A stretch of 57,508 nucleotides of DNA from Alphaproteobacteria bacterium. Its GTDB lineage: Bacteria; Bacteroidota; Bacteroidia; Bacteroidales; FEN-979. The translations under genes and the position numbers were made by a program. The DNA lies in NCBI GenBank assembly GCA_009928665.1, contig SACF01000025.1, forward strand, positions 1 to 57,508. The letters are read 5' to 3'. Positions 26,385 to 35,024 of the stretch are shown piece after piece. Under the pieces are notes generated by a model. It did no database searches and was not told the origin of the DNA. It saw only the letters and a list, made by a program, of their open reading frames with translations. The first letter of the stretch is position 1. Every line of letters starts with the position of its first letter.

Positions 26385-27362
26385 TCAGGTTTCACCTTTT
26401 GCAAGGGTTTCTTCCGGTGGTGCAGTCTTTGCCGATCCTGTGGTTTCATAAACAAATTCAATTCCGTCGGTCAGGCTCTGTTCATTTTCCGAGGCGATGG
26501 GAACCGATTTTGCGAATTTTACCATATCGGCAAGGATCAGCATATTCCTGAGCCTTTCGCGCGCGGAACGCGGACAATCAGAAACTCCCGAAAGGCTTTC
26601 AAGTATTTCACCGCTGGTCTGTTCCAGTGCCGGCACCGAAAACCGGTCTTCAATGTATTTACGAAGGATTTCGGTAAGCTCCGAATGATATTCTTTAACT
26701 TTTCCCGATTGCCAGAGTTTCTTAACCCGCAATTTTTCCATTTCACGCAGGGCCATCTCGTGCGGCGACAGAACATCCTTCGGCTTCAGTTGAAAAACCG
26801 GCTGTTTCTTTTTTCGTTTATGGTAATACCAGATACCAAACAGGATGGCTGAAATGACGCCGATGGCAAGCATTATCCAGGGGAAAATCTCCCGAAAGGT
26901 TATCGGAACCCGAAGGGGGCCTGCAATGGGTTTGATGGCCTGCGTCGTATCAACATTCAGGGTATGGACCATCAGGGGAATCAACTGGCTGGATACCGAT
27001 TGCACCGTGGTATCAGGCAGTACACGATACCGGAATGTAATGGGCGGAATGGTATAAAAACCCGAATCGTAACAGGTCAGCGTAAATTGTTGAGAAAGTG
27101 TGATTTGTTTCTGGTTCCCAGCGTATGAAGAATCGATTTTCCCTCTTCCGATAACCGAAATATTTCCAAGGATGGTATCCGGAAGGAATGGCCATATAAC
27201 CTGAGCTTTCGGCGGTCCGGTGAATTTTAAAGTAAGTCCGACATGATCACCAATGAGCATCGCGCTGGTATCAAGGCTGGCGGATACCCGGGCATTCTGC
27301 GTCATGCCATTCAGGGATGCCAGAAGAATTAAGAAAATGAACCACCGTTTTACTCTTTTCAT
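26385..27362 (-). CDS. BatD-like membrane protein of the MoxR-Bat operon
   Basis: 325 residues. Signal peptide (LILLASLNGMTQ), a periplasmic beta-sandwich (VSASLDTSAMLIGDHVGLTLKFTG to QQFTLTCYDSGFYTIPPITFRYR), one membrane helix near 163-181 (IFPWIMLAIGVISAILFGIWYY), and a cytoplasmic helical domain (LRVKKLWQSGKVKEYHSELTEILRKYIEDRFSVPAL). The layout and C-terminal domain parallel BatD in half the size. A gene of this kind regularly sits between DUF58 and batA in Bacteroidota; no specific function is known. Confidence 0.75.
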   Translation of the reverse strand: MKRVKRWFIFLILLASLNGMTQNARVSASLDTSAMLIGDHVGLTLKFTGPPKAQVIWPFLPDTILGNISVIGRGKIDSSYAGNQKQITLSQQFTLTCYDSGFYTIPPITFRYRVLPDTTVQSVSSQLIPLMVHTLNVDTTQAIKPIAGPLRVPITFREIFPWIMLAIGVISAILFGIWYYHKRKKKQPVFQLKPKDVLSPHEMALREMEKLRVKKLWQSGKVKEYHSELTEILRKYIEDRFSVPALEQTSGEILESLSGVSDCPRSARERLRNMLILADMVKFAKSVPIASENEQSLTDGIEFVYETTGSAKTAPPEETLAKGET

Positions 27363-27403
27363 TGTATGCTGTTCTTTGCCTGATTACAGGTTGTTGATCG
27401 GAT

Positions 27404-28279
27404 TTATCTGCGCGCGCCCCGCTTCTTAAAAAGTTTCATCAGGGGTTTAATATAATCCTCATCTGTCGCGACCGAGGCCGCATCGATCCCACTTCGGATA
27501 AACGTGTCGTTGAGGTATTCCCGATGTTTTTTGTACCAGAAATCATAATGGCGACGCACGTTGCGATCGGAAGTGTCGATCCAAATAAGTTTACCGGATT
27601 CGGCATCCCTGGCCCTGATCAGGCCTACCTCCGGAAGTTCTGTCTCCCGGTGATCGTGAATACGGACGGCGATCAGGTCATGTTTCTTACCGGCAATTTT
27701 AAGTGCATCCTCAAAACCTTTGTCAATGAAATCGCTGATAAGAAAGGCCGTACATCGTTTCTTAATGGCGTTGGTCAGGAATCGCAAGGGTTCGGTAAGA
27801 TTCGTACCCTGATGAACGGGTTTGAATTCAATCAATTCGCGAATGATCCGGAGTATATGAGATGTCCCTTTTTTGGGCGGAATGAATTTCTCAACCGTCT
27901 TACTGAAGAAGATCACCCCTACTTTATCGTTGTTCTGGATAGCGCTGAAAGCAAGTACAGCTGCAATTTCCGTGATCAGATCCTTCTTGAGATTTTTTTT
28001 GGTCCCGTAATGGTTGGAAGCGCTGACATCGATAAGCAGTACAACCGTCAATTCCCGTTCTTCATCAAAAACTTTGATATAGGGATGGTTGAAACGTGCC
28101 GTGACATTCCAATCGATGCTTCTGATGTCATCACCCGGTTGGTATTCCCGGACTTCGGAAAAAGCCATCCCCCGGCCTTTGAATACGGAGTGGTACTGCC
28201 CTGAAAAGATATGATGACTCAATCCACGGGTCTTGATCTCTATTTTTCTGACCTTTTTAAAAAGCTCGGAACTCTCCAT
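27404..28279 (-). CDS. DUF58 domain protein
   Basis: 291 residues, no membrane segment. DUF58 blocks: GLSHHIFSGQYHSVFKGRGMAFSEVREYQPGDDIRSIDWNVTAR, with the MoxR-associated YxxGDDxRxIDW core. A VWA-like segment LLIDVSASNHYGTK (about 95-108) carries a DxSxS metal site. It is the cytoplasmic partner commonly paired with MoxR ATPases, probably a substrate or adaptor. Lies 100 bases after moxR and 41 bases before the BatD-like gene. Confidence 0.88.
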   Translation of the reverse strand: MESSELFKKVRKIEIKTRGLSHHIFSGQYHSVFKGRGMAFSEVREYQPGDDIRSIDWNVTARFNHPYIKVFDEERELTVVLLIDVSASNHYGTKKNLKKDLITEIAAVLAFSAIQNNDKVGVIFFSKTVEKFIPPKKGTSHILRIIRELIEFKPVHQGTNLTEPLRFLTNAIKKRCTAFLISDFIDKGFEDALKIAGKKHDLIAVRIHDHRETELPEVGLIRARDAESGKLIWIDTSDRNVRRHYDFWYKKHREYLNDTFIRSGIDAASVATDEDYIKPLMKLFKKRGARR

Positions 28280-28379
28280 TATTCATTCGGTAAGTGGACA
28301 AGTTGGTTTGTTGATATTTCGGCGGAAGACGGAATGGTGTCAGTAATAAGTTTCCACCCATGACGCGTCCGTCGCACCA

Positions 28380-29372
28380 TTATGGTACTTCAACCGTATT
28401 CAGAATTTCGTTAATGATGTCTTCGCTGGTGATGTTTTCGGCTTCGGCTTCATAGGTAAGACCGATCCGGTGGCGCATCACATCCTGGGCGACAGCTCTG
28501 ATATCTTCGGGGATCACGTATCCACGACGTTTGATAAAAGCGTAGGCCTTTGCAGCGAGGGCAAGATAAATGCTTGCACGCGGGGATCCGCCGTAACTGA
28601 TCAGGCCTTCGAACTTTTTCAGCTTATAATCGCCCGGGAACCTGCTTGCAAAAACGATATCGGTAATATAATTCTCGATTTTTTCATCGAGGTAGACCTC
28701 CCTGACGATGGAACGTGCCCTTAAAATATCGTCGGGTTTGATAATCCGGCTGGTATTGAATGTTTCGTTGCCGATGTTTTGCCTGATGATCAGTTTTTCT
28801 TCCTTTTTATCAGGATACCCGATAACCACTTTGAGCATAAACCGGTCGACCTGCGCTTCGGGAAGCGGATAAGTTCCTTCCTGTTCGATGGGGTTTTCCG
28901 TGGCCAGAACCAGAAATGGCTCCGGTAGCCTGAAAGTCTCATCACCGATGGTGACCTGTCGTTCCTGCATGGCCTCGAGAAGTGCACTCTGAACTTTTGC
29001 AGGGCTGCGGTTTATTTCATCCGCGAGAATGAAATTGGCGAAGATGGGGCCTTTTCTGACTGAGAACTCCTCTTTCTTCTGACTGTAAATCAGGGTACCC
29101 AGGAGGTCGGCAGGCAACAGATCGGGCGTGAACTGGATCCTGCTGAATTTTGCATCAATGCAATTTGCCAGAGATTTGATGGCCAGGGTTTTTGCCAGTC
29201 CGGGGACACCTTCCAATAAAATGTGGCCATTCGACAGCAAACCGATCATCAGACGCTCGATCATTTGTTTCTGACCGATGATCACCTTGTGCATCTCCAT
29301 GGTCACGAGGTCAACGAAAGCGCTCTCTTTCTGGATTTTCTCGTTCAATTCTTTGATATCTGTTTCAACCAT
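28380..29372 (-). CDS. MoxR-family AAA+ ATPase
   Basis: 330 residues from MVETDIKELNEK. The frame extends to a TTG at 29396, but that codon lies within a consensus -7 box, so the ATG at 29372 is the start. Walker A is GVPGLAKT, Walker B LADEINRSP, sensor 1 ATENPIEQEGTYPLPEAQVDRF, all typical of MoxR. Predicted chaperone-like ATPase working with the DUF58 protein and the membrane-bound VWA proteins encoded after it. Confidence 0.92.
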   Translation of the reverse strand: MVETDIKELNEKIQKESAFVDLVTMEMHKVIIGQKQMIERLMIGLLSNGHILLEGVPGLAKTLAIKSLANCIDAKFSRIQFTPDLLPADLLGTLIYSQKKEEFSVRKGPIFANFILADEINRSPAKVQSALLEAMQERQVTIGDETFRLPEPFLVLATENPIEQEGTYPLPEAQVDRFMLKVVIGYPDKKEEKLIIRQNIGNETFNTSRIIKPDDILRARSIVREVYLDEKIENYITDIVFASRFPGDYKLKKFEGLISYGGSPRASIYLALAAKAYAFIKRRGYVIPEDIRAVAQDVMRHRIGLTYEAEAENITSEDIINEILNTVEVP

Positions 29373-29393
29373 GTTATTCAGTTTTTGAGTCTG

Positions 29394-29401
29394 CAAATTT
29401 A
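29394..29401 (-). promoter_or_regulatory. -7 box for the moxR-bat operon
   Basis: TAAATTTG on the minus strand in the 117-base gap between rlmH and moxR. Transcription would start near 29387, about 15 bases upstream of the ATG. It indicates that the operon can be transcribed independently of rlmH. Confidence 0.5.
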
Positions 29402-29489
29402 CAAAATGAACAAAAAGGGTTTAAAGCCGGGTTGTTAATATTTGTTAACCATTTCGTTAAAAAACTGTTAAACCATTTACGTCATCCGA

Positions 29490-29963
29490 TCATTCATGGT
29501 GGTACGACTCGCCTTTCAGGATCGTGAGGGCACGATACAATTGTTCGGTGAAGAAAAGTCGAACCATCTGGTGAGAAAACGTCATTTTTGAGAGGGATAG
29601 TATAAATGAAGCCTGCTTTTTGAGTGACGGGTCGAAACCATAGGGCCCGCCCACAATGAAAAGGATTCGCTTGAAACCCGCTACAAACTGTTTATTCAGG
29701 AATTCGGAGAATTCAACCGAACGCATCTCCTTACCCCGTTCATCGAGTAAGATGATACAGTCGCCCTGTTGAAATTGTCGCGTGATCAACTCCGATTCCC
29801 GTTTTTTTTGTTCTCCCTGACTGAGAGAAGCGCTGTTTTTAGGAACAGGCAGCTCCAGGATGTCGAACGGAAGGTACCGGTTCACCCGGATTTCATAATC
29901 GCGGATCCCGGATTTTAAAAAATCCTCTTCTGTTTTTCCGATAAGCAGCAATCGTACTTTCAT
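29490..29963 (-). CDS. rlmH: 23S rRNA (pseudouridine-1915 N3) methyltransferase RlmH
   Basis: 157 residues, the standard size of this SPOUT methyltransferase. IVGGPYGFDPSLKKQA forms the SAM-binding knot, LSLSKMTFSHQMVRLFFTEQLYRA the conserved helix, and the protein ends GESYHHE like its family. It methylates Psi1915 in helix 69 of 23S rRNA. Upstream of moxR on the same strand. Start is ATG; a one-mismatch -7 box (CATCTTTG on the minus strand) lies at 29973-29980. Confidence 0.95.
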   Translation of the reverse strand: MKVRLLLIGKTEEDFLKSGIRDYEIRVNRYLPFDILELPVPKNSASLSQGEQKKRESELITRQFQQGDCIILLDERGKEMRSVEFSEFLNKQFVAGFKRILFIVGGPYGFDPSLKKQASFILSLSKMTFSHQMVRLFFTEQLYRALTILKGESYHHE

Positions 29964-30001
29964 AAATCACTGCAAAGATGAGAAATTCAATCAAATTTTC
30001 G

Positions 30002-30009
30002 TATGTTTG
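30002..30009 (+). promoter_or_regulatory. -7 box near the DUF4783 gene start
   Basis: TATGTTTG matches TAnnTTTG but overlaps the first ATG (30003). If this promoter is real, translation must begin at the ATG at 30015 or later, giving a leaderless or near-leaderless message. Confidence 0.3.
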
Positions 30010-30461
30010 TGCACATGCATCGCCTCCTTCACATTCGAGGAACGCTTACAAACCTTTTCCGGGTTTCGGCTTTCATACTTTTGGTATGTTTACCATGGGC
30101 ACCGAAATCCAATCCGACCATTTATATATCTGTAAATGACATATCGCGGGAGGTAATTTCCGCCCTTAAAACCGGTGATGCACAAGGACTTTCCTCCCAT
30201 CTGGCCGCGATGATCGATTTAAAAATTCCCGGCTACTATGATACCTACAGCAAACAGCAGGCAACCCGGATCTTAAAGGACTTCTTCAGTCGCAATAAAA
30301 TCAGGGATTTCAAACTGTTAAAAAAAGGAGTTGAGACTCAGGAGTCCTATTATATATTTGGTACCCTGGAAACTCCAACAATGACCTTCAGGAGTTACCT
30401 GCTGATCAAAAAATCAGGGAGTGAAGAGTACATTCAACAAATCAAAATTGAGGAAAGCTGA
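30003..30461 (+). CDS. DUF4783 secreted protein
   Basis: 152 residues from the first ATG; 148 if the ATG at 30015 is used. A signal peptide ends near APKSN. The mature part (DISREVISALKTGDAQGLSSHLAAMIDLKIP, YSKQQATRILKDFFSRN, YYIFGTLET) is the NTF2-like DUF4783 fold common in Bacteroidota. The gene stop overlaps the nadC start as TGATG, so the two are translationally coupled; this pairing with nadC is frequent in the phylum. No function is known. Confidence 0.8.
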   Translation: MFVHMHRLLHIRGTLTNLFRVSAFILLVCLPWAPKSNPTIYISVNDISREVISALKTGDAQGLSSHLAAMIDLKIPGYYDTYSKQQATRILKDFFSRNKIRDFKLLKKGVETQESYYIFGTLETPTMTFRSYLLIKKSGSEEYIQQIKIEES

Positions 30462-31294
30462 TGACTACCGATGAACTTATAATCAGGGCCCTTGAAGAAG
30501 ATCTGGGTGATGGCGACCATACCACCCTGGCTACTTTAACAGGGAAAAAGACAGGAAGGGCCAAACTCTTGGTGAAGGAAGAGGGAATCATCTGTGGAAC
30601 CGACATTGCGGAGAAGGTGTTTCACCGGATTGATCCTTCACTCCAGATAAGCAGTTTTATAAGCGACGGCACGCGGGTCAGGAAAGGGGATATTGTTTTC
30701 ACCGTTACCGGGAATAAGGCATCCATTCTTTCGTCGGAGCGATTGGTACTGAACTTCATGCAACGGCTCAGCGGGATCGCGACGGTTACCGCGCGTATTG
30801 TAAAAAAACTTGAAGGATTGCACACCCGGGTTCTGGATACACGCAAGACAACTCCGCTTTTAAGGGCCCTTGAAAAGTATGCCGTTGTGACGGGCGGTGG
30901 CGGGAATCACCGGATGGGGTTATACGACATGATCCTGATCAAAGACAATCATGTGGATTTCGCGGGGGGTATTGGACCTGCCATTGATGCAGTACATCAA
31001 TATCTGGACAGAACAGGGAAAAAGCTGAAAGTTGAAATCGAAGTACGAAACCTGGATGAGTTGAAGCGGGTTCTGGAACATGGGAAGGTCGACCGCATCA
31101 TGCTCGATAATTTTACACCCGGTTTGCTGAAAGAGGCTGTCGCGTTTATCGACAGGAAATACGAGACCGAAGCGAGCGGCGGGATAACCGAGATGAATAT
31201 CCGGGAATATGCCGAAACGGGGGTCGATTTTATTTCCATCGGCGCACTTACGACCCAGGTTAGAAACCTTGACCTAAGCTTAAAGGCGATGTAG
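30461..31294 (+). CDS. nadC: Nicotinate-nucleotide pyrophosphorylase (carboxylating)
   Basis: 277 residues, normal length. EEDLGDGDHTT is the NadC start, RKTTPLLRALEKYAVVTGGGGNHRMGLYDMILIKDNH carries the quinolinate-binding Arg, His and Lys residues, and EVEVRNLDE-like EIEVRNLDELKRVLEHGKVDRIMLDNF with ASGGI complete the barrel. It converts quinolinate and PRPP to nicotinate mononucleotide and CO2. Last gene of normal base composition before an AT-rich block. Confidence 0.95.
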   Translation: MTTDELIIRALEEDLGDGDHTTLATLTGKKTGRAKLLVKEEGIICGTDIAEKVFHRIDPSLQISSFISDGTRVRKGDIVFTVTGNKASILSSERLVLNFMQRLSGIATVTARIVKKLEGLHTRVLDTRKTTPLLRALEKYAVVTGGGGNHRMGLYDMILIKDNHVDFAGGIGPAIDAVHQYLDRTGKKLKVEIEVRNLDELKRVLEHGKVDRIMLDNFTPGLLKEAVAFIDRKYETEASGGITEMNIREYAETGVDFISIGALTTQVRNLDLSLKAM

Positions 31295-31322
31295 TCTGAG
31301 GTTATCTTAAACGACTTATTAA

Positions 31323-32648
31323 ATGAAAGAAAAATTTCAGTATGTTCTTGATACCTTCAACCAGGTTTATAATCTTGATCTGACCCAGAACGAGATTAGT
31401 TATGGATTGGAACCCACTGCCAAAATTCATATTAAACAAGGCAGGACAACGGCACTAGAGCGTAAACAAGCCTACTTCCCTGATAAAAATCAGATCATAT
31501 GGAAAATATGGAATCATAGAGAAATACCATTTTTCTTTGATTCTGAAAACACCGAAATCTATACAGAGGTAGATGGCACCCACATTATAAATTACGATAT
31601 TATCGCCTCATCATTTTTTCTTCTGAGTGGTTGGCAGGAATATTTTTCGACTGAAAAGGATTCCTATGGACGATTTCGTTGTGAGGACAGCTACCAATAC
31701 AAACTAGGAATAATGTCCATTCCGGTTGTCAATTATTATTTTGATATTCTGAAAACAATTTGGGAAATAAACACAAAAAAAACGGTTCCCTTAAAAAATT
31801 GGAATGGAAGTAAATTTGCTGCCTGTCTTACCCACGATATTGATACATGTGAATCAGGGTGGATTCAGGGAAGTTTTCATGCTATTAAGAAGCATCATTT
31901 TATAACACCGATAATACTGGCCAGCAAGAAACTCTTTAACCAAGATGTTTGGTTTAATTTTAATGAAATCTTAAATATTGAAAAACAATTCGGAGCAAAA
32001 TCAACCTTTTTCTTTTTAGCTCAAAATAAACCAAATCTCAGAATAAAAAATGCAGATTATTCCATTGAAAAATCAAAGTTTGAAACAGTGTTTAACAAGA
32101 TCACCTCTCATGGTTCAGAAATAGGTTTACACGGCAGTACAGGAACGCATACCAACCTTGAAATGTTGATCCGAGATAAAAATAAGATAAAATTATCAAT
32201 TAACGGGAATAGATTTCATTTCCTACTTTTCGATATAAAAAAAACTCCTCAAGTTATTGATAATGCAGGCTTTCGATACGACAGTTCATTAGGATTTGCC
32301 GAATCTTTCGGATTTCGTAATTCGTTTTGTTTTCCCTTCAGACCATTTGACATACAAAAAGATAAATCATTCGGATATTATGAGATCCCTCTTGTTTTAA
32401 TGGATGGTACATTGCAAAAGTACCTTCATCTTTCACCAAGTGATTCTATCGAAAAAATAATACCTGTTTTTGAAGAAGTTATTAAATTCAAGGGAGTGAT
32501 AACGATTTTATGGCACAACTCTCATTTTTCCAATTACAAATATCCTGGATGGAAAGATACATATATCGGAATTCTAAGTAAGTGTAAAGAGAGATTCGGT
32601 TTGCTTGATAGCTGTTCAAACATTCTTGATATTTATCTAAATGGCTGA
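31323..32648 (+). CDS. Polysaccharide deacetylase-like protein (NodB fold)
   Basis: 441 residues, no signal peptide. The N-terminal 165 residues resemble the accessory domain found ahead of some deacetylases (FLLSGWQEYFSTEKDSYGRF). The NodB-like barrel follows: ACLTHDIDTCE (HDID at 171-174) in the place of the TFDD motif, EIGLHGSTGTH (His270, His276) in the place of the HTxxH metal motif, and ILWHNSHFSN (His398, His401) near the end. It may remove an N- or O-acetyl group from a sugar intermediate in the cytoplasm. It is clearly more AT-rich than nadC upstream. Overlaps the next gene by 8 bases. Confidence 0.75.
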   Translation: MKEKFQYVLDTFNQVYNLDLTQNEISYGLEPTAKIHIKQGRTTALERKQAYFPDKNQIIWKIWNHREIPFFFDSENTEIYTEVDGTHIINYDIIASSFFLLSGWQEYFSTEKDSYGRFRCEDSYQYKLGIMSIPVVNYYFDILKTIWEINTKKTVPLKNWNGSKFAACLTHDIDTCESGWIQGSFHAIKKHHFITPIILASKKLFNQDVWFNFNEILNIEKQFGAKSTFFFLAQNKPNLRIKNADYSIEKSKFETVFNKITSHGSEIGLHGSTGTHTNLEMLIRDKNKIKLSINGNRFHFLLFDIKKTPQVIDNAGFRYDSSLGFAESFGFRNSFCFPFRPFDIQKDKSFGYYEIPLVLMDGTLQKYLHLSPSDSIEKIIPVFEEVIKFKGVITILWHNSHFSNYKYPGWKDTYIGILSKCKERFGLLDSCSNILDIYLNG

Positions 32649-33729
32649 TATAATTTATCGATTAATAAAGGAAGAAGACATCGATGATGTAAACACGTTC
32701 TATAATAATTTTCACCATGCAGGAAGATCAAAGAGGCATTTCATCTGGGAATTTGAAAACTGTCCTCATGGCAAAGGGATATATGTACTAGCGATAAATT
32801 TAAATGAAAACAAAATTATGGGAATTCAGGCAGGTATTCCCATAATTGTTAAACTGGATAATGGTATTGAAATATCCACTATCAAGTCAGAAGACAGTCT
32901 AATTGATGTTGATGCCTGCGCGCAAATAAAGAAAACAAATCTTTTTAATGAATTGTATTCTTATTTTCTGGAAAAATGTAAAGAAAGAGGTATCACTTGC
33001 ATTTGGGGATTTACCTGGGCAAGAAACAGTCTTCTCAGGTTGGGATTTCAGATACCTTTTGTTGCAGGCCAGGCCCTGATTGTTTTACGGCCAAATAAAG
33101 GATATAGGTTATTATCACACCTGAATCCTCACAACAAAAGGTCAGAATTAATACGAATAGGGATGTTGACAGCGTTGTCATTCTCTTATGGATTAATTAA
33201 AAGATTGATAATAAGGATCCACAAGCTACCCTCCTTTGAGAAAGGAGTACTTGATAACACTGAATTAGTGGAAAAAATAATGGAAAATCAAATAGGATCT
33301 GTCTTTATAAAACAAGATTATGCTTTCCTGAAATGGCGGCTATGTGATAATCCATATCCTTTACACTATGAAATATATAATTTTCATATGGATTCCCGAT
33401 TGGTTGCTCAGATTGTGACAAGTTTGCATCCCAATGGTCAGGGTTTTATCGAACAGGCCCTGATTAGCTATGAAATAAAAGGAACCACTGCAATAAAAAT
33501 GGTTCATAGCGTTGTAAATGAATTGTATAATAGAGGTGCCTCACTTGTCAGAGTGCTGACATTTAGTCATAACTCAGTTAATATTCGAGAAAAAGCGATA
33601 ATAAAATCTTCCGGATTTTTCACCCTTGATAGGGGGATGTGTTTTATTTATTTACCTTTGGTTAACAGTTCTTCAGTTTTACCAGAAGGATTTATTTTAT
33701 CAAGATTGTATACTCAGGGTCATTGCTAA
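32641..33729 (+). CDS. GNAT-family acyltransferase
   Basis: 362 residues. IYRLIKEEDIDDVNTFYNNFH at the start and an N-terminal half that reads as a GNAT fold (GIYVLAINLNENKIMGIQAGIP, then LFNELYSYFLEKCKERGITCIWGFTWARNSLLRLGFQ). This resembles the hypothetical GNAT proteins in polysaccharide loci. The C-terminal half (VVNELYNRGASLVRVLTFSHN) looks like a second GNAT-like unit, as in FemAB-type tandem folds. It would transfer an acyl group to an amine or hydroxyl. It overlaps the deacetylase gene and precedes a KAS III-ACP-SDR set, which suggests that the donor is the product of those genes. Confidence 0.7.
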   Translation: MADIIYRLIKEEDIDDVNTFYNNFHHAGRSKRHFIWEFENCPHGKGIYVLAINLNENKIMGIQAGIPIIVKLDNGIEISTIKSEDSLIDVDACAQIKKTNLFNELYSYFLEKCKERGITCIWGFTWARNSLLRLGFQIPFVAGQALIVLRPNKGYRLLSHLNPHNKRSELIRIGMLTALSFSYGLIKRLIIRIHKLPSFEKGVLDNTELVEKIMENQIGSVFIKQDYAFLKWRLCDNPYPLHYEIYNFHMDSRLVAQIVTSLHPNGQGFIEQALISYEIKGTTAIKMVHSVVNELYNRGASLVRVLTFSHNSVNIREKAIIKSSGFFTLDRGMCFIYLPLVNSSSVLPEGFILSRLYTQGHC

Positions 33730-33783
33730 CTTGAACTATCTGCAAATCCACTATGACAAGGGGGGGGATAAAAGATATTTAAC

Positions 33784-34767
33784 ATGAAAATTGCATATTA
33801 TTTACCAGCAACTATTGTTTCTAATTCGGATTTGGAAAAAGAGTTTCCCGACTGGAATGCAGCCAAAATAGAGGATAAAATTGGTGTCAGAGAACGTCAT
33901 ATATCATCTAAGGATGAGACAGCCCTTGATATGGCATTTCAAGTCAGTAAAAAAATATTAGCCGAAGTCGATCCAACTATTATCGATTTTGTTTTATTAT
34001 GTACACAAAGCCCCGATTACTTTCTGCCAACAAGTGCCTGTATTCTCCAGGACATGCTTGGATTGTCAAAACATTGCGGGGCACTTGATTTCAACCTTGG
34101 ATGTTCAGGATATATCTATGGACTTGCAATTGCTAAAGGATTATTGTCAACTGGTATTGCTCATAATATCTTATTTTTGACTTCCGAAACATATTCAAAA
34201 CACACCCATCCATTGGATAAGGCAAATCGTAGTATCTTTGGGGATGGAGCTACTGCCACAATTTTGAATACCCAAGATATCGAATATATCGGTGAATTTG
34301 AATTAGGTACCGATGGATCCGGAAAAAGAAACCTTATTGTTGAGGCAGGTGGATTGAGAATGGCATTTGACAAAACAATCAAGGATGAATCTTTGTTAAA
34401 TGGAACATTTCAGTCTCCCAACTATTTGTATATGAATGGACCGGAGATTTTCAATTTTACTATAGAGCAAATCCCCGGTGTTGTAGAATCGGTATTGAAT
34501 AAAAATAAAATAGATTTAGAACACATCGATTACTTCATTTTCCATCAGGCAAATAAATATATGCTGGACTACCTTAGGAAAAAATTAAAAATTCCTGTAG
34601 ATAAGTTCCATAATAATATTTTGTTTACAGGGAATACGGTTTCCTCAACCATTCCGATAGCCATTAAAGATGCGATGGATGAGAACAAAATTAAATCGGG
34701 TTCCCGACTTCTATTAGTTGGTTTTGGGGTTGGATACTCATGGGGTGCTGTAACGGTCATCATCTAA
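33784..34767 (+). CDS. 3-oxoacyl-ACP synthase III (FabH-like)
   Basis: 327 residues with the full KAS III triad: Cys107 in LDFNLGCSGYIYGLA, His254 in FIFHQANKYM, Asn284 in GNTVSSTIP. GFGVGYSWGAVTV is the C-terminal block. It condenses an acyl-CoA primer, typically acetyl-CoA, with malonyl-ACP to give a beta-ketoacyl-ACP. Its own acyl carrier protein and a reductase follow at once, and it lies in the AT-rich block, so it is more likely a dedicated enzyme than the housekeeping FabH. Confidence 0.9.
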   Translation: MKIAYYLPATIVSNSDLEKEFPDWNAAKIEDKIGVRERHISSKDETALDMAFQVSKKILAEVDPTIIDFVLLCTQSPDYFLPTSACILQDMLGLSKHCGALDFNLGCSGYIYGLAIAKGLLSTGIAHNILFLTSETYSKHTHPLDKANRSIFGDGATATILNTQDIEYIGEFELGTDGSGKRNLIVEAGGLRMAFDKTIKDESLLNGTFQSPNYLYMNGPEIFNFTIEQIPGVVESVLNKNKIDLEHIDYFIFHQANKYMLDYLRKKLKIPVDKFHNNILFTGNTVSSTIPIAIKDAMDENKIKSGSRLLLVGFGVGYSWGAVTVII

Positions 34768-34784
34768 TTTTCAAAAATACAAGT

Positions 34785-35021
34785 ATGAAAAAAACTGAAT
34801 TCATTCAACTTTTAAAGGAAGCGCTTGAGCTGACAGATCTTAATATTAAGGAAACCACTATTTTGAAAGATTTGAGCAATTATGACTCAATGTCTGTTAT
34901 GGCCATTATTGCCCTTGTGGATGAGCATTTCTCAAAACGATTAACTGCCAAAGAGTTAGGAACAATATCATCTGTTAAAAGTCTGATAGAATTAATAGGT
35001 ATTGACCGATTTACCGATTAA
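34785..35021 (+). CDS. Dedicated acyl carrier protein
   Basis: 78 residues from MKKTEFIQLLKEAL; an in-frame ATG 45 bases earlier lies inside the KAS III gene and would add a non-family extension. Ser35 in NYDSMSVM is the phosphopantetheine site (DSL in most ACPs). The ILKDL and VDEHFSKRLTAKEL segments match helices I and III. Starts 17 bases after KAS III and ends 3 bases before the SDR gene. Probably carries the acyl chain between KAS III, the reductase and the GNAT transferase. Confidence 0.88.
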   Translation: MKKTEFIQLLKEALELTDLNIKETTILKDLSNYDSMSVMAIIALVDEHFSKRLTAKELGTISSVKSLIELIGIDRFTD

Positions 35022-35024
35022 TAC

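Noticed and set aside
29373..29396. TTG start eight residues upstream for the MoxR gene
   Set aside because: It overlaps the consensus -7 box; the ATG at 29372 fits.
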